A DNA stretch of 64,000 nt from Candidatus Nitrotoga sp. M5. Lineage in GTDB: Bacteria; Pseudomonadota; Gammaproteobacteria; Burkholderiales; Gallionellaceae. The position numbers and the translations under genes were made by a program. Below, piece after piece: positions 52,147-61,950 of the stretch. The stretch covers positions 114,865-178,864 of the forward strand of contig NZ_CAKMNW010000023.1 of NCBI RefSeq assembly GCF_927904885.1, given 5' to 3'. Numbering within the stretch: the stretch's first letter is position 1; the number at the start of each line of letters is the position of its first letter. The notes beneath the pieces were generated by a model. It saw only the letters and a list, made by a program, of their open reading frames with translations, did no database searches and had not been told where the DNA came from.

Positions 52147-54357
52147 ATGATTGAAAATGGTTTTAATCGGCGAAATTTTCTGAAGGTGCTGGGGTGGGGT
52201 GGTGCAACAGTCGCGTTAAGCGGGTGTGGTAATACCTCAGTTGAGGATGGGAGAGAGTTTGTTACTTCCTATGCCGAGACAGCGGACTATATTATTCCTA
52301 GTATTGGCACATATTTTAATTCGACCTGCGCGCAGTGTGATGCTGGATGCGGCATTATGGGGCGAGTGAGAGAAGGTCGTGTGCTCAAGCTGGAAGGTAA
52401 TCCAGAATCCCCCATTAATAACGGCAAAATGTGCGGTTTAGGGCAGGCCGGAGTGCAAGCGCATTATAACCCCGATCGAATACGAGAGCCGCTTTTGCGC
52501 AACGGAGATAGGGGAGAGGCGATAACATGGGAAAAAGCACTGGAGTTAATCAACGAAAAAGTTGGTAGTGTGAATCCAGAGAATGTCGCATTTCTGACTG
52601 GTGTCGTTAGTGGGCATGTCAAAGCATTATTGAACAATTATCTAGATGCACTGGGTTCTGGTCACCATTATGTCTATGAGGCAGTTGCGCCGTCAGTTGT
52701 GCGTGCCTCTAATAAGAAGGCATATGGTGTAGAAATGCCTCGGTTAAGTATGGATAAGGCAAAGGTTATCGTTTCGTTCGGAGCGGATTTCTTGGGTGCG
52801 TGGGTTTCACCAGTGCATTTCTCTCAGCAGTATGCTCGGTTCCGCAAACCTGATAATGGCGAGCGTGGGGTGCTGGTGCAGGTTGAATCCAAGATGACGT
52901 TAACTGGTGCCAATGCGGATCGCTGGCTGGCTATACGACCAGGTACTGAAGGCATACTTGCGCTGGGATTGATTAATTCTCTAGCTGCTGCAGGGTTGCC
53001 CGTATCTGAAGATGTTGCAGCTGCTGTAGGGGAGTACACCTCTGATCGTGTGAGCAAAGACACCGGAGTGTCGGCTGAACATATAGCTAAGCTTGCCGCG
53101 TTACTGAAGGAGCGCAGCCCAAGCTTAGTAATTGCAGGCAGTGCTGCCGAGGGCTATGCGCATGGTTCGCAGAATGCCGCTGCTATCGCATTGTTGAATC
53201 AGGTTTTAGGTAACGTCGGTCAGACGGTAGAAGCCCCGTCCAGTGTGCCGTTTCCGCAAATGGCACCGTCTACTGGAAACAGCTTTGCGTTGCAGTCCCT
53301 CAGTGACGACATGGCGCAAGATAAGGTTAAAGTCTTGTTTAGCTATGGTGCAAACCCGGTATTCACTGCACCTGCTTTCTTTAAGCTAAAAGAAAATTTA
53401 AAGAAGGTTCCGTTCAAGGTTGTGTTCGCTCATTATATGGATGAAACCGCTGTAGAGGCAGATTTAGTTCTGCCGTTGAACTCTGCGATGGAGGACTGGG
53501 CGACTTTGATGCCGGAATATATTGCCGAAGGTGCTCAGCTTAATATTCGGCAACCGTTGATGGAAAAAATGTACCCCGGTACCTTGGGTGTGGGTGATAT
53601 CTTGCTTGCTATGCTCAAGCAGCGCCGGCCAGATGAATACAATGACTATGAAGATTTTTACTCATACTTGCGTAGCGCAATGGTGTCGAACAAAGATGCA
53701 TTAGGTGGCGCGGATAAGGATGACGATACATTTTGGGAGACAGCTCTAAGTCATGGTGTGGTTAAGTTGGTGGGCGAACCTGTCAATATGACAGGCAGTA
53801 TGTCAGCTGCAGCTTTGGTTGTTCCTGCTCCATTTGCAGAAGATGCAACGTATCCTCTACACCTGATTCCGGCCGTGAGCGCAAGCATGCGCGATGGTCG
53901 TAACGCTAATGAGCCTTGGTTGCAAGAATCACCGGATCCACTGACAACTATTGTGTGGGATAGCTGGGTGGAGATGCACCCGAAAACTGCCGCCAAATTG
54001 GGTATTGTGGAAGGCGATATTGTCGAGGTGGCTTCAAAAAGCGGTGCTATCAAAGCACAGGCCTACCTGTTTCCAGGTATTCATCCCGATGTCGTTTCAG
54101 TGCCACTAGGCTATGGCCATGAGGCGATGGGACGTTACGCAAAGGGTGTTGGTTCTAATGCCTTCAGCATTCTTGATCCAGTGTTCGACAATGAAACCGG
54201 AGAATTGGCAATGCATGAGACGCGCGTTAAAGTTACCAAGGCAGGGCAGCGTGTGATTATAGTTAAAGATGAAGGCCCAGCCGGTGGCAGTCAGATGGGT
54301 AGAAGAATCGCGCTTAGGATTCCATCTAATAAAGTGAATCTTTCGGAGGAGGTATAA
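52147..54357 (+). CDS. actB: ACIII molybdopterin-oxidoreductase-like subunit (ActB1 part)
   Basis: A 736-residue protein from the ATG at 52147 with an AAGAGGTG ribosome site; an ATG overlapping the actA stop (52105) is the alternative. The N-terminus has the twin-arginine motif NRRNFLK, then a hydrophobic stretch ending LSGC, so it is exported, perhaps as a lipoprotein. The rest resembles Mo-bis-PGD oxidoreductases (EGNPESPINNGKMCGLGQAG, NPDRIREPL, LFSYGANPVFTA). It has C61-x2-C64-x3-C68-x27-C96, the ligand set of a [4Fe-4S] cluster. Normally ActB is one polypeptide joining this part to the ferredoxin part; here they are separate genes. Whether a molybdenum cofactor is bound is unclear. Confidence 0.83.
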   Translation: MIENGFNRRNFLKVLGWGGATVALSGCGNTSVEDGREFVTSYAETADYIIPSIGTYFNSTCAQCDAGCGIMGRVREGRVLKLEGNPESPINNGKMCGLGQAGVQAHYNPDRIREPLLRNGDRGEAITWEKALELINEKVGSVNPENVAFLTGVVSGHVKALLNNYLDALGSGHHYVYEAVAPSVVRASNKKAYGVEMPRLSMDKAKVIVSFGADFLGAWVSPVHFSQQYARFRKPDNGERGVLVQVESKMTLTGANADRWLAIRPGTEGILALGLINSLAAAGLPVSEDVAAAVGEYTSDRVSKDTGVSAEHIAKLAALLKERSPSLVIAGSAAEGYAHGSQNAAAIALLNQVLGNVGQTVEAPSSVPFPQMAPSTGNSFALQSLSDDMAQDKVKVLFSYGANPVFTAPAFFKLKENLKKVPFKVVFAHYMDETAVEADLVLPLNSAMEDWATLMPEYIAEGAQLNIRQPLMEKMYPGTLGVGDILLAMLKQRRPDEYNDYEDFYSYLRSAMVSNKDALGGADKDDDTFWETALSHGVVKLVGEPVNMTGSMSAAALVVPAPFAEDATYPLHLIPAVSASMRDGRNANEPWLQESPDPLTTIVWDSWVEMHPKTAAKLGIVEGDIVEVASKSGAIKAQAYLFPGIHPDVVSVPLGYGHEAMGRYAKGVGSNAFSILDPVFDNETGELAMHETRVKVTKAGQRVIIVKDEGPAGGSQMGRRIALRIPSNKVNLSEEV

Positions 54358-54360
54358 AAG

Positions 54361-55215
54361 ATGTCCATTACCAATTTATTAGAAAACTGGTCAGATTTCC
54401 GCCATCAGCATCCGTCGGAGGACAGGCCTCACTTGGAATACAAATGGGCGATGAGCATAGACTTGGATTCATGTACCGGCTGTAATGCCTGTAGCGTGGC
54501 ATGTTATGCAGAAAACAATCTGCCCGTGGTAGGTAAGGAAAAGTTTGCACATGGACATTCCCATCATTGGATGCGTATCGAACGATACTGGGATAATGAT
54601 GGTCGCGAATTTGCCGACCAGGGGGCTCAGTTTTTACCCATGTTGTGTCAGCATTGTGAGTCAGCGCCGTGCGAAACGGTATGCCCTGTAGGGGCGACCA
54701 ACCACACTGCCGATGGTTTGAATTCGCAGGTTTACAACCGCTGTGTCGGTTCACGTTACTGCAATGCAAACTGCCCATATAAAGTCCGTTATTTCAACTG
54801 GTATGATTATCCAACCACTGACAATGTGTGGCCGGCACCGATGGAGCAACAGCTTAATCCAGACGTGACCGTTCGCGGCAAGGGTGTGATGGAGAAATGT
54901 ACTTTCTGCGTGCAGCGACTGACCGTCGCTAAAAGTGACGCACGTACCGAAGGTAGACTTGTGCTTGATGGTGAAGTTCAAACTGCCTGCCAACAAGTTT
55001 GCCCAACGGGAGCTATAACTTTCGGTAATCTAGTTGACCCATTGGCCAAAGTAGGTAAGCAGTGGATGCAGCAACAGGTTGATCTGAATAAGGATAAGCA
55101 AGCAAAAGACGCAGCGGAAGATGCTGTCAAGCTGCGCGGTTATCGTATTTTGGAAGAGTTGCGCACTTATCCGTCGGTGATGTATCTGGAGCAGTTGCGT
55201 GAAAGTGCTATTTAA
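54361..55215 (+). CDS. ACIII iron-sulfur subunit (ActB2 part)
   Basis: This 284-residue ferredoxin-type protein has four clusters of cysteines: CTGCNACSVAC, CQHCESAPCETVCPV, CVGSRYCNANCPY and CTFC ... CQQVCPTGAI. It is similar to the DMSO reductase B subunits and to the second half of fused ActB. It would conduct electrons from the membrane quinol site to ActA/ActE. No signal peptide is present, so it likely travels with the Tat substrate. It starts 3 bases after the actB1 stop behind a strong GGAGG site, and a 77-base gap with its own ribosome site separates it from actC. Confidence 0.85.
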   Translation: MSITNLLENWSDFRHQHPSEDRPHLEYKWAMSIDLDSCTGCNACSVACYAENNLPVVGKEKFAHGHSHHWMRIERYWDNDGREFADQGAQFLPMLCQHCESAPCETVCPVGATNHTADGLNSQVYNRCVGSRYCNANCPYKVRYFNWYDYPTTDNVWPAPMEQQLNPDVTVRGKGVMEKCTFCVQRLTVAKSDARTEGRLVLDGEVQTACQQVCPTGAITFGNLVDPLAKVGKQWMQQQVDLNKDKQAKDAAEDAVKLRGYRILEELRTYPSVMYLEQLRESAI

Positions 55216-55292
55216 GCCCCGTGATGGGGGTGTTACGTGGTAAACGGCACTGAAACAACATTCACGCAGGCACAAGGGAAGGAAATAAAATA

Positions 55293-56657
55293 ATGGAAAA
55301 AGATATACGCGAAGATATTGCTTGGGCGCAGATTAACAAAGATGTGCTCAAGAGTTTGGAGAGTCCAAGAAGGATTTATTGGGTGATCTTGCTTATCGCA
55401 ATTGCCATGGTTGGTGTTGCGGTGGGATGCGAGATTTACCAATACCAGACCGGTATGGGTGTCGCCAATAAAAACAACTCACATGTGTGGAGTTTATACA
55501 TCGCCACCTTCATTTTTTGGATAGGCATGAGCCATTCTGGGACTTTGTTGTCGGCGATTTTGCATTTAATGCATGCAGATTGGCGTAAGCCGATATACCG
55601 TTTTGCCGAGGCAATGACCACCTTCTCGCTGATGACGGCAGGCTTGTTCGTGATGGTCCACTTGGGCCGATTATGGCAAGTCTATTATGTCATGCCTTAC
55701 CCTAACGAACGTTGGGCGTGGCCAAACTTTCAGTCGCCGCTAGTATGGGATATGTTCGCGATTGCTACCTATTTAAGCTCTTCCGTTCTCTTTCTTTATG
55801 TCGGCATGATTCCTGATTTGGCGATTTGCCGTGACAATATTCATGCTGGCTGGCGTAAGAAACTGTATACAATTATGTCGCTTGGCTGGGAGGGAACAGA
55901 TCGCCAGTGGCGCAATTTCCGCATGACTTATCTAACAATAGCTTGTTTCCTGATACCACTGGCAGTTTCCGTTCACTCCATTGTGGCTTCTGACTTTGCT
56001 ATGTCGAATATGCCGGGCTGGCACGTAACATCATTCCCGCCATACTTCGTTGCAGGTGCTTTGTATTCCGGTTGTGCGGCGATAATTACACTTTTCATTA
56101 TCCTGCGATATGTGTTCAGGTTTGAAGAGTACATGACATTACCTATCATGCGGAAGCTGGTACGCCTGACATTCGCTATTGCTATGGTGTGGACATATCT
56201 AAACCTGATTGAATTCGCTTCAGTTTGGTATGGGCATGACCAAACAGCTAAGGATCAATTGATTTTCAAAGCTACCGGTCCTTATGCACCATACTTTTGG
56301 GCAATGATCTTTTTTGGTTCCATATTGCCATTAATGCTTGCCTTTAAACGATTCCAGACTCACCTTCCGATATTGTTCGTAGTGTCGATATTGCTCAATG
56401 TGGGAATGTGGCTCGAACGATGGATGATTATCTCGCCAAGTTTTGCTCACGGTCACTATCCTTGGGCATGGGATCATGATCAATGGCCGAGCTTAATCCA
56501 GTGGGGAATGGTGTTTGGTAGTTTTGGCTGGTTTACTTTATTGTTTATGGTGTTTTGTAAAGTATTTCCGTCTGTTTCTATGTATGAAGTTAAAGAAATG
56601 GTATATCACCGTAGTCTGGCTCAGAAGCACAAACCTGCTGTGAAGGGAGATTACTAA
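55293..56657 (+). CDS. actC: ACIII membrane subunit ActC (NrfD family)
   Basis: This 454-residue NrfD/PsrC-type protein has about 10 membrane helices. Conserved features include FWIGMSHSGTLLSAILHL, the charged WRKPIYRFAEAM turn and RLWQVYYVMPYPNERWAWPNF near the quinol site. It oxidises membrane quinol. The start has a GGAAGG site. The next gene (actD) begins at the base after the stop. Confidence 0.88.
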   Translation: MEKDIREDIAWAQINKDVLKSLESPRRIYWVILLIAIAMVGVAVGCEIYQYQTGMGVANKNNSHVWSLYIATFIFWIGMSHSGTLLSAILHLMHADWRKPIYRFAEAMTTFSLMTAGLFVMVHLGRLWQVYYVMPYPNERWAWPNFQSPLVWDMFAIATYLSSSVLFLYVGMIPDLAICRDNIHAGWRKKLYTIMSLGWEGTDRQWRNFRMTYLTIACFLIPLAVSVHSIVASDFAMSNMPGWHVTSFPPYFVAGALYSGCAAIITLFIILRYVFRFEEYMTLPIMRKLVRLTFAIAMVWTYLNLIEFASVWYGHDQTAKDQLIFKATGPYAPYFWAMIFFGSILPLMLAFKRFQTHLPILFVVSILLNVGMWLERWMIISPSFAHGHYPWAWDHDQWPSLIQWGMVFGSFGWFTLLFMVFCKVFPSVSMYEVKEMVYHRSLAQKHKPAVKGDY

Positions 56658-57185
56658 ATGAGCACACGTCATTTACTGGCACTGTTTAATGATTTTGATG
56701 AGGCCGTGGCTGCAATTGCCGATTTGCGTGCGGCCAATATCAAGGGATTTCACATAGACGATTTGATACTCAAGTCACCTATTGAGCATCCCGAGGTTGA
56801 ACAAGTATTGGGTGATAAACCAGTCAATGTTCAATGGTTTACTTTGGTGGGTGCCACAATGGGTGGTCTGCTGGCGTTCATTCTTGTTTCGGCTGCTCAG
56901 GGCAACTTTTTTGCTCAGCTTAAAGGAGGTAAACCAATCATTCCACTACCGCCTAATTTCATTCTGACATATGAAATGTTTATTCTTGGTGGAGTATTCA
57001 TTACTATTTTGGGATTCTTAATTTGCGCAGGCTTACCAGCTAAGCGGTCACCGCTATATAGCGCCAAAGTATCCGAAGACCAAATTGGAATTTTGGTGCA
57101 AGGGGATGAGTCAGCAGTAGCCGCTTTCAAGGCTATTTTTACCAAGCATAAGGCACTTGAGATTCAGGAAGAGGCGGCAAAATGA
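56658..57185 (+). CDS. actD: ACIII subunit ActD (DUF3341)
   Basis: This 175-residue protein has an N-terminal soluble domain (RHLLALFNDFDEAVAAIADLR, ferredoxin-like). Two membrane helices follow near residues 60-80 and 105-125, with a C-terminal tail. DUF3341 is a constant member of ACIII clusters and contacts ActC/ActF. It overlaps actE by 4 bases. Confidence 0.85.
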   Translation: MSTRHLLALFNDFDEAVAAIADLRAANIKGFHIDDLILKSPIEHPEVEQVLGDKPVNVQWFTLVGATMGGLLAFILVSAAQGNFFAQLKGGKPIIPLPPNFILTYEMFILGGVFITILGFLICAGLPAKRSPLYSAKVSEDQIGILVQGDESAVAAFKAIFTKHKALEIQEEAAK

Positions 57186-57721
57186 TGAGATTATCCATAG
57201 CAATTGTATTGCTGTTAGCACCTGCGTTTGCGCATGCGTGGCCATGGTCGGACGACATGGCGAATCAAATAAGTATTAAACCTCAGGAAAGTGTGGATTT
57301 GAAAAATCCTGGAATGACGCCATATCCCAAACGGTCAATTCCCATTCCTGGTACGTCATCAATGATAAGGGATATGGAGGCGTCGGAAAAACAGACAAAT
57401 CCAATTCCGGCAGACGACAAATCAGTAGCGCTTGGTAAGAATCTTTTTGAGATTTATTGTGCTGCGTGTCACGGAGTTTCTGGTAAAGGCGATGGCTACG
57501 TTGGAGCAAAATTGTTATTGCAGCCGTTTGATTTAACAGCTGAACAAACAATAGAGCGATCTGATGGTTTTATATGGGGCTACATGACGTTCGGTGGTGC
57601 AATAATGCCATCGTATGCTAATGATCTGTCAGCTACCGAACGCTGGAGTGTGATCAACTATGTACGCAAAGTGCTGCAAAATGGGCAATCCGCTGTAGCG
57701 GATGAGCCTGCAGCCAAATAA
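57182..57721 (+). CDS. actE: ACIII monohaem cytochrome c subunit ActE
   Basis: This 179-residue protein has a signal peptide (MMRLSIAIVLLLAPAFAHA) and a linker rich in Pro. A class I cytochrome domain follows with C93-A-A-C96-H97 in IYCAACHGVSGKGDG. The family motif MTPYPKRSIPIPG before the haem domain is common in ActE. Met ligands may be in YMTFGGAIMPSY. It transfers electrons out of the complex. Confidence 0.87.
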   Translation: MMRLSIAIVLLLAPAFAHAWPWSDDMANQISIKPQESVDLKNPGMTPYPKRSIPIPGTSSMIRDMEASEKQTNPIPADDKSVALGKNLFEIYCAACHGVSGKGDGYVGAKLLLQPFDLTAEQTIERSDGFIWGYMTFGGAIMPSYANDLSATERWSVINYVRKVLQNGQSAVADEPAAK

Positions 57722-57734
57722 GGGAGTTCAGCTA

Positions 57735-58748
57735 ATGATTTCGTATAGCAATTGGTCTGTTTTGACGGCTAGCTTTTTGGTGGTGCTTTATCTTGCACTG
57801 GGAGGAGTGACATTGAGTGCAGTGTTGCACTTGGTGGGTGCTCAGTGGCGCTATGAAGTTCGCCGATTAGCGATATGCTTATATGCTCTATTCCCGCTAG
57901 CATTTGTATTGTTGGTCATATTGCTAGTTGGCGGCGAAAATACTTTCCCATGGTTGAGCACGGCTAATGAGCATGGACATCATCTACCCGCATGGCATAA
58001 CTATACATTTCTGGTAGCACGGCAAGTGCTTGGCCTGCTGGTGGTTATGGCAATTTTCTGGATATTTATCAAGCGTCAGGCGGTTAGTGATCGCAGTACT
58101 GAAGATCAGCAAAGCTTCCATATGATTGCTTGTTGGATACCGTACGTCTTTGTGTTGTACGGTACCATGATTGCGTGGGATTTTGAGATGACGATGGTGC
58201 CATCTTGGCACAGCGCGATCTACGGCATGCAGCATTTTATTAGTAATTTTAATATGTTCATGGCCTTCTTGGTGACGTGGATTTATGTATTGAATACTCG
58301 CGGCAAATTGGTACGTCCAATAGGAGATCATTTATATAACTATCTTGCGCAGATGATGTTTGCATTCACTTTGCTATGGGTATACACATTTTTCGCGCAA
58401 TATTTAGTTACTTGGTATGCGAATTTACCTGGTGAAGTAGATCGCATGATGGCAATGCAGAATGGTGAATACACTGTGTTGTGGTGGTCGATGATAGTCC
58501 TAAAATTGTTTATCCCATTTATTGTGCTGGCAATGAGAGCTGCACGGCATTCACCTCCAATCATAATGACTGTGGCGGCTAGTATTATTCTGGGTACGTT
58601 GTTTGAAAGGTATATTTGGATTTCGGGCGTAAATGGCACCGGTACCATGCCTGTGCTTACTGTCTTGATTGTTGCTCCGGTATTGGCTGTTGCCGGGTTC
58701 TTACTGGTGCGTCGAATGATGGCCAGTAACCATCTGATAAAAGTGTGA
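57735..58748 (+). CDS. actF: ACIII membrane subunit ActF
   Basis: A 337-residue protein from the ATG at 57735 with a GGGAG site at 57722-57726; an ATG at 57702 would overlap actE. About 9-10 membrane helices with ActF-type features: VTLSAVLHLVGAQWRYEVRRL, AWDFEMTMVPSWHSAIYGMQH and FLVTWYANLPGEVDRM. ActF is related to ActC and is thought to take part in proton handling. It is somewhat shorter than the ~400 residues common in the family. The stop is followed by sspA after 8 bases. Confidence 0.85.
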   Translation: MISYSNWSVLTASFLVVLYLALGGVTLSAVLHLVGAQWRYEVRRLAICLYALFPLAFVLLVILLVGGENTFPWLSTANEHGHHLPAWHNYTFLVARQVLGLLVVMAIFWIFIKRQAVSDRSTEDQQSFHMIACWIPYVFVLYGTMIAWDFEMTMVPSWHSAIYGMQHFISNFNMFMAFLVTWIYVLNTRGKLVRPIGDHLYNYLAQMMFAFTLLWVYTFFAQYLVTWYANLPGEVDRMMAMQNGEYTVLWWSMIVLKLFIPFIVLAMRAARHSPPIIMTVAASIILGTLFERYIWISGVNGTGTMPVLTVLIVAPVLAVAGFLLVRRMMASNHLIKV

Positions 58749-58756
58749 GCCGCGCT

Positions 58757-59356
58757 ATGATGACACTTTACTCGGGAACAACTGACCCATTTAGCCAGCG
58801 TTGCCGTATTGTGTTGTATGAGAAGGGGATGGATTTTCAGATCGTTGATGTTGACGTGTTCAACAAACCTGAAGATCTCATGATAATTAATCCGTACAAT
58901 TCGGTACCAGTGCTTGTTGAACGCGATTTAATATTATATGAGTCAAATATCATCAATGAGTATATTGACGAACGTTTTCCACATCCGCAGTTGATGCCTG
59001 CGGATCCAGCAATGCGTGCTCGTGCTCGATTATTCTTGCATCGATTCGAGAGTGAGATGTTCTGTCACATTGCTGCGCTGGAAAGTGGGGTGCAAAAGTC
59101 CGCAGATAAGGCGCGACAATCTGTACGAGACAGCTTGGCTCAGATTGCTCCGATTTTCGCGAAACAAAAGTTCATGTTGAATGATGAATACTCTATGCTT
59201 GACGTGGCAATCGCGCCATTGCTTTGGCGGCTGGATTTCTATGATATTCAACTTGCCAAGGAAGCTGTACCGCTCATGAAATATGCTGAACGATTGTTTT
59301 CGCGTCCAGCATATATTGAAGCAATGACAGCCTCCGAAAAAGCGATGCGAAAGTGA
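58757..59356 (+). CDS. sspA: stringent starvation protein A
   Basis: A 199-residue protein from the ATG at 58757 (MMTLYSGTTDPFSQRCRIVL). This is the thioredoxin-like N-domain with GST fold that lacks the catalytic Cys-Pro pair, plus a helical C-domain. SspA binds RNA polymerase and modulates transcription in stress. A GTG at 58745 would add four residues. The gene follows actF by 8 bases, so it may ride on the ACIII transcript, and overlaps sspB by 4 bases. Confidence 0.92.
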   Translation: MMTLYSGTTDPFSQRCRIVLYEKGMDFQIVDVDVFNKPEDLMIINPYNSVPVLVERDLILYESNIINEYIDERFPHPQLMPADPAMRARARLFLHRFESEMFCHIAALESGVQKSADKARQSVRDSLAQIAPIFAKQKFMLNDEYSMLDVAIAPLLWRLDFYDIQLAKEAVPLMKYAERLFSRPAYIEAMTASEKAMRK

Positions 59357-59754
59357 GTGAGATTTCATCAAAGCCATATTTGATTCGTGCGATTTACGAT
59401 TGGTGCTCCGACAATGCTTTAACTCCTTATTTGGCAGTTAAAGTGGATGAGTGGACGCGCGTGCCAAAGGCGTATGTAAAGGATGGTGAGATCGTTCTTA
59501 GTCTCAGTATGGATGCAGTACGCAACCTTCAGATTGGCGATGAAGAGATTACCTGTGGTGGTCGCTTCGGCGGTGTCTCACACGGGCTGGTTGTGCCGAT
59601 AGCTGCAGTGATTGGAATTTTTGCTAAGGAAAACGGCCGAGGGCTTGTATTTCAGGGAAATGACTCTTATCCAACGCTTTCAGCGGATATCGGTAATGCG
59701 ACTTCACCAGATAAACCTCCTCCTAGTAAACCGCGGCTAAAGATAGTGAAATAA
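59353..59754 (+). CDS. sspB: stringent starvation protein B (ClpXP adaptor)
   Basis: This 133-residue protein with GTG start has PYLIRAIYDWCSDNALTPYL and the SspB fold segment GGRFGGVSHGLVVPI. It is followed by a Pro-rich flexible tail ending PRLKIVK, the ClpX-docking motif. It delivers ssrA-tagged proteins to ClpXP. It overlaps sspA by 4 bases. Confidence 0.93.
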   Translation: MSEISSKPYLIRAIYDWCSDNALTPYLAVKVDEWTRVPKAYVKDGEIVLSLSMDAVRNLQIGDEEITCGGRFGGVSHGLVVPIAAVIGIFAKENGRGLVFQGNDSYPTLSADIGNATSPDKPPPSKPRLKIVK

Positions 59755-60144
59755 TACGTCTTTAACTGTACCCCTCTTCTTACTCTCAATCATAATTATT
59801 TAAGCCACTCAAATAGTGATTTTGAGATTCCTCGACTATTAATCTATGGTTTGTAGCGTTGCTGCTTATGAAACAAATGCTTGAGCGTAGATTAACGAAC
59901 GGGAGAGTTCGAAATATTTTACGCAACCTTGTTCAATCCAAAATCTACTCACTACGATTATTAGTAGATATCACCAATGCGAGTTTGGTGACAGGCAGTT
60001 AATAAGGTTCACTATTTCACAATTTTCAAGAAAATGTGGGGTCTATATAATATTTTTATCCAACTTTAAATATCCATCAAAAATTTATTTTTTTTAATCA
60101 TGGTTTTGGTGTGTGCTAGTGTTACTACAAGCCATTTTGCTCGT
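59755..60144. other. intergenic region downstream of sspB
   Basis: AT-rich, with no tRNA or other gene recognised. It borders the degenerate transposase to the right. Confidence 0.35.
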
Positions 60145-61505
60145 TATTTCCGCGTCAGCTTTTCAGTTTTACGATCCTTCAGGTGTTGAACTGATTTCCA
60201 ATGCTTGATGGATTGCCATAAAATCAGATAATCCAAGCGCTCTTGCGCTCATGGATTGTCCGGGCATCATTACTACGCAAGCTCTTTGTGCACGGCGCTG
60301 AACGGCTAATGGCGCTCTTAATTGCGTCCATGTAGCGTTGATTCCAGCCATCTACAAATTTAGACGTATTGCCTGCACACACTGATACGCTAGCAGGTTT
60401 ATAAACAAGCGCTCATCAGAACGCTCCTCCTTCAAGAGAACAACGGGACGCAAACCCAGCTCACTCTTCAAGTTACGGAAAAAGCTCAACAGATCAGTCA
60501 GCATAGTATCGGTGCGCCACATTCTCTCTTCGCCTCAGGATAACGCACTGCTGTGAAGGCAATACACGCGGGAATGCGTTGCCAAGGTGCCGGCCACCTA
60601 GGTCATCACCCACGTCAATGCTGTTGCTATCTTGCCTGATTCTATGTCGTGACGGCTACGGTGTAATGTTTGTTTGCTCACCTGATCTTCTAATTGAGAC
60701 GGCCAATTCGTGCCAACAGTTTATCGTGCCATTTTACTGCTCGAGGTTTGGTCAGGCCATCAGCGGTCTTTTGTCATTCTGCTTCGAAGTCTAGCGTAAT
60801 GGGTGCTTATAACGCCGTTACTTCCGCATCACGTACTACAGAATGACAATATAGTTGAACCTCTTGGCTGTGCTCACTAATCCCTGTGCGGCCGGTTCGA
60901 CTCACCGTCGGTGACGTTAATCGTCACCGACTACATATCATCAAATTGACGTGCTCAGCACGCTGCACTACCAGATAGCGGTAACCGTGTTCCACAAACC
61001 AAACCAGATTGGCTGGGGTGGTAATCCCCGCATCCAATATGACCATTGCGTTCAATGGAACAATTAACCTGTCAACATGAATTCCAAGGTTGTTCCTTCT
61101 AAGACCTTGCCAGCGAAGGTTCTGGGGCGACGGTCAAATCCTCTGCCGCTAGCTCCAGCCTTAATATCACCAGGGAACACTCGCTGCGATTCTCTTTTGA
61201 GCGACCGTGACGAACTTTCGGGTTGGCCCCGGCTGCGCCTTCAAAATGGGTATTGGTCAAGTCATACAAGGTGACTACATGCTCCAAACCAAACAATTTA
61301 TGAATGGTGCAAAACAAGTGCTTCTCAATGGCGTTGGGATGACGCATCAAGGCACTAGAGTCGCGATTTAAGCTCATATCCAACATGACCCCTGCGTAAT
61401 CAAAATTGATCAACTCGCCCAAAGCGCTCTAAGCTTGTAGCCAGCGCCAAGTAGGTCGCTCAGAGGTAGGTCGGTCCAACCGCCGTCTTGATGAGATTAC
61501 CAAGC
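60145..61505 (-). pseudogene. degenerate IS1634-type transposase
   Basis: Pieces of the family appear in order on the minus strand but in different frames with many stops. ALGELINFDYAGVMLDMSL and VVTLYDLTNTHFEGAAGANP lie near 61260-61440, and MVILDAG then NLVWFVEHGYRYLVVQR near 60950-61050. EERMWRTDTMLTDLLSFFRN and LKSELGLRP lie near 60450-60540, and a C-terminal LGLSDFMAIHQALEIS near 60190-60230. YDLTNTxFEG is the IS1634 signature. The element cannot be active. No clear terminal inverted repeats were found. Confidence 0.75.
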
Positions 61506-61923
61506 ATCGTGCACGCATGCCCCTATTAAAGGTCCAGTTCACATAGTTTATCGACATAGTGCTTGAAGTTACTAGCTGTATAGTAACTGGTGAACGTAAC
61601 CAGAAAGCTAGCCATAAAGGGTTTTTAACTCCTCAAGATGGCTGAAGGTATAGCGGAGAAGGATCAAAGAGCAGCATATTATCGTCGATAATTACGCTAC
61701 TCATAAGCATGGCAAAGCATGGCAAAGCATGGCAATGGTTACCACTGCATAAAGGTGAAGTACTAAATTTATAACGATTCGTTCATCGTCGCCGAGTTGG
61801 GAATAAAAAATAAAGCTTTTTCTTGATAAGTTTTAATGCGAATCCAAAATTTTTGTCAGCTTAAAATCTTCTGAGGGGAGTTAATAATCGTGTCTCGAGC
61901 GCGAATAACCATTGATATAATAG
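61506..61923. other. intergenic region between the transposase remnant and rpoH
   Basis: No gene recognised. It has three tandem copies of the 10-bp unit AGCATGGCAA at 61706-61735. The N-terminal end of the decayed transposase may extend into its left part. Confidence 0.35.
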
Positions 61924-61948
61924 GCAGCTAAATTACGTAGTTAGCTGC
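61924..61948 (-). terminator. hairpin after rpoH
   Basis: GCAGCTAA and TTAGCTGC arms around a 9-base loop begin 2 bases after the rpoH stop, followed by a TATTATAT stretch on the minus strand. Confidence 0.45.
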
Positions 61949-61950
61949 TA

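Noticed and set aside
59755..60144. tRNA gene after sspB
   Set aside because: No cloverleaf, GTTCGA-type T-loop or CCA-proximal acceptor stem could be assembled.
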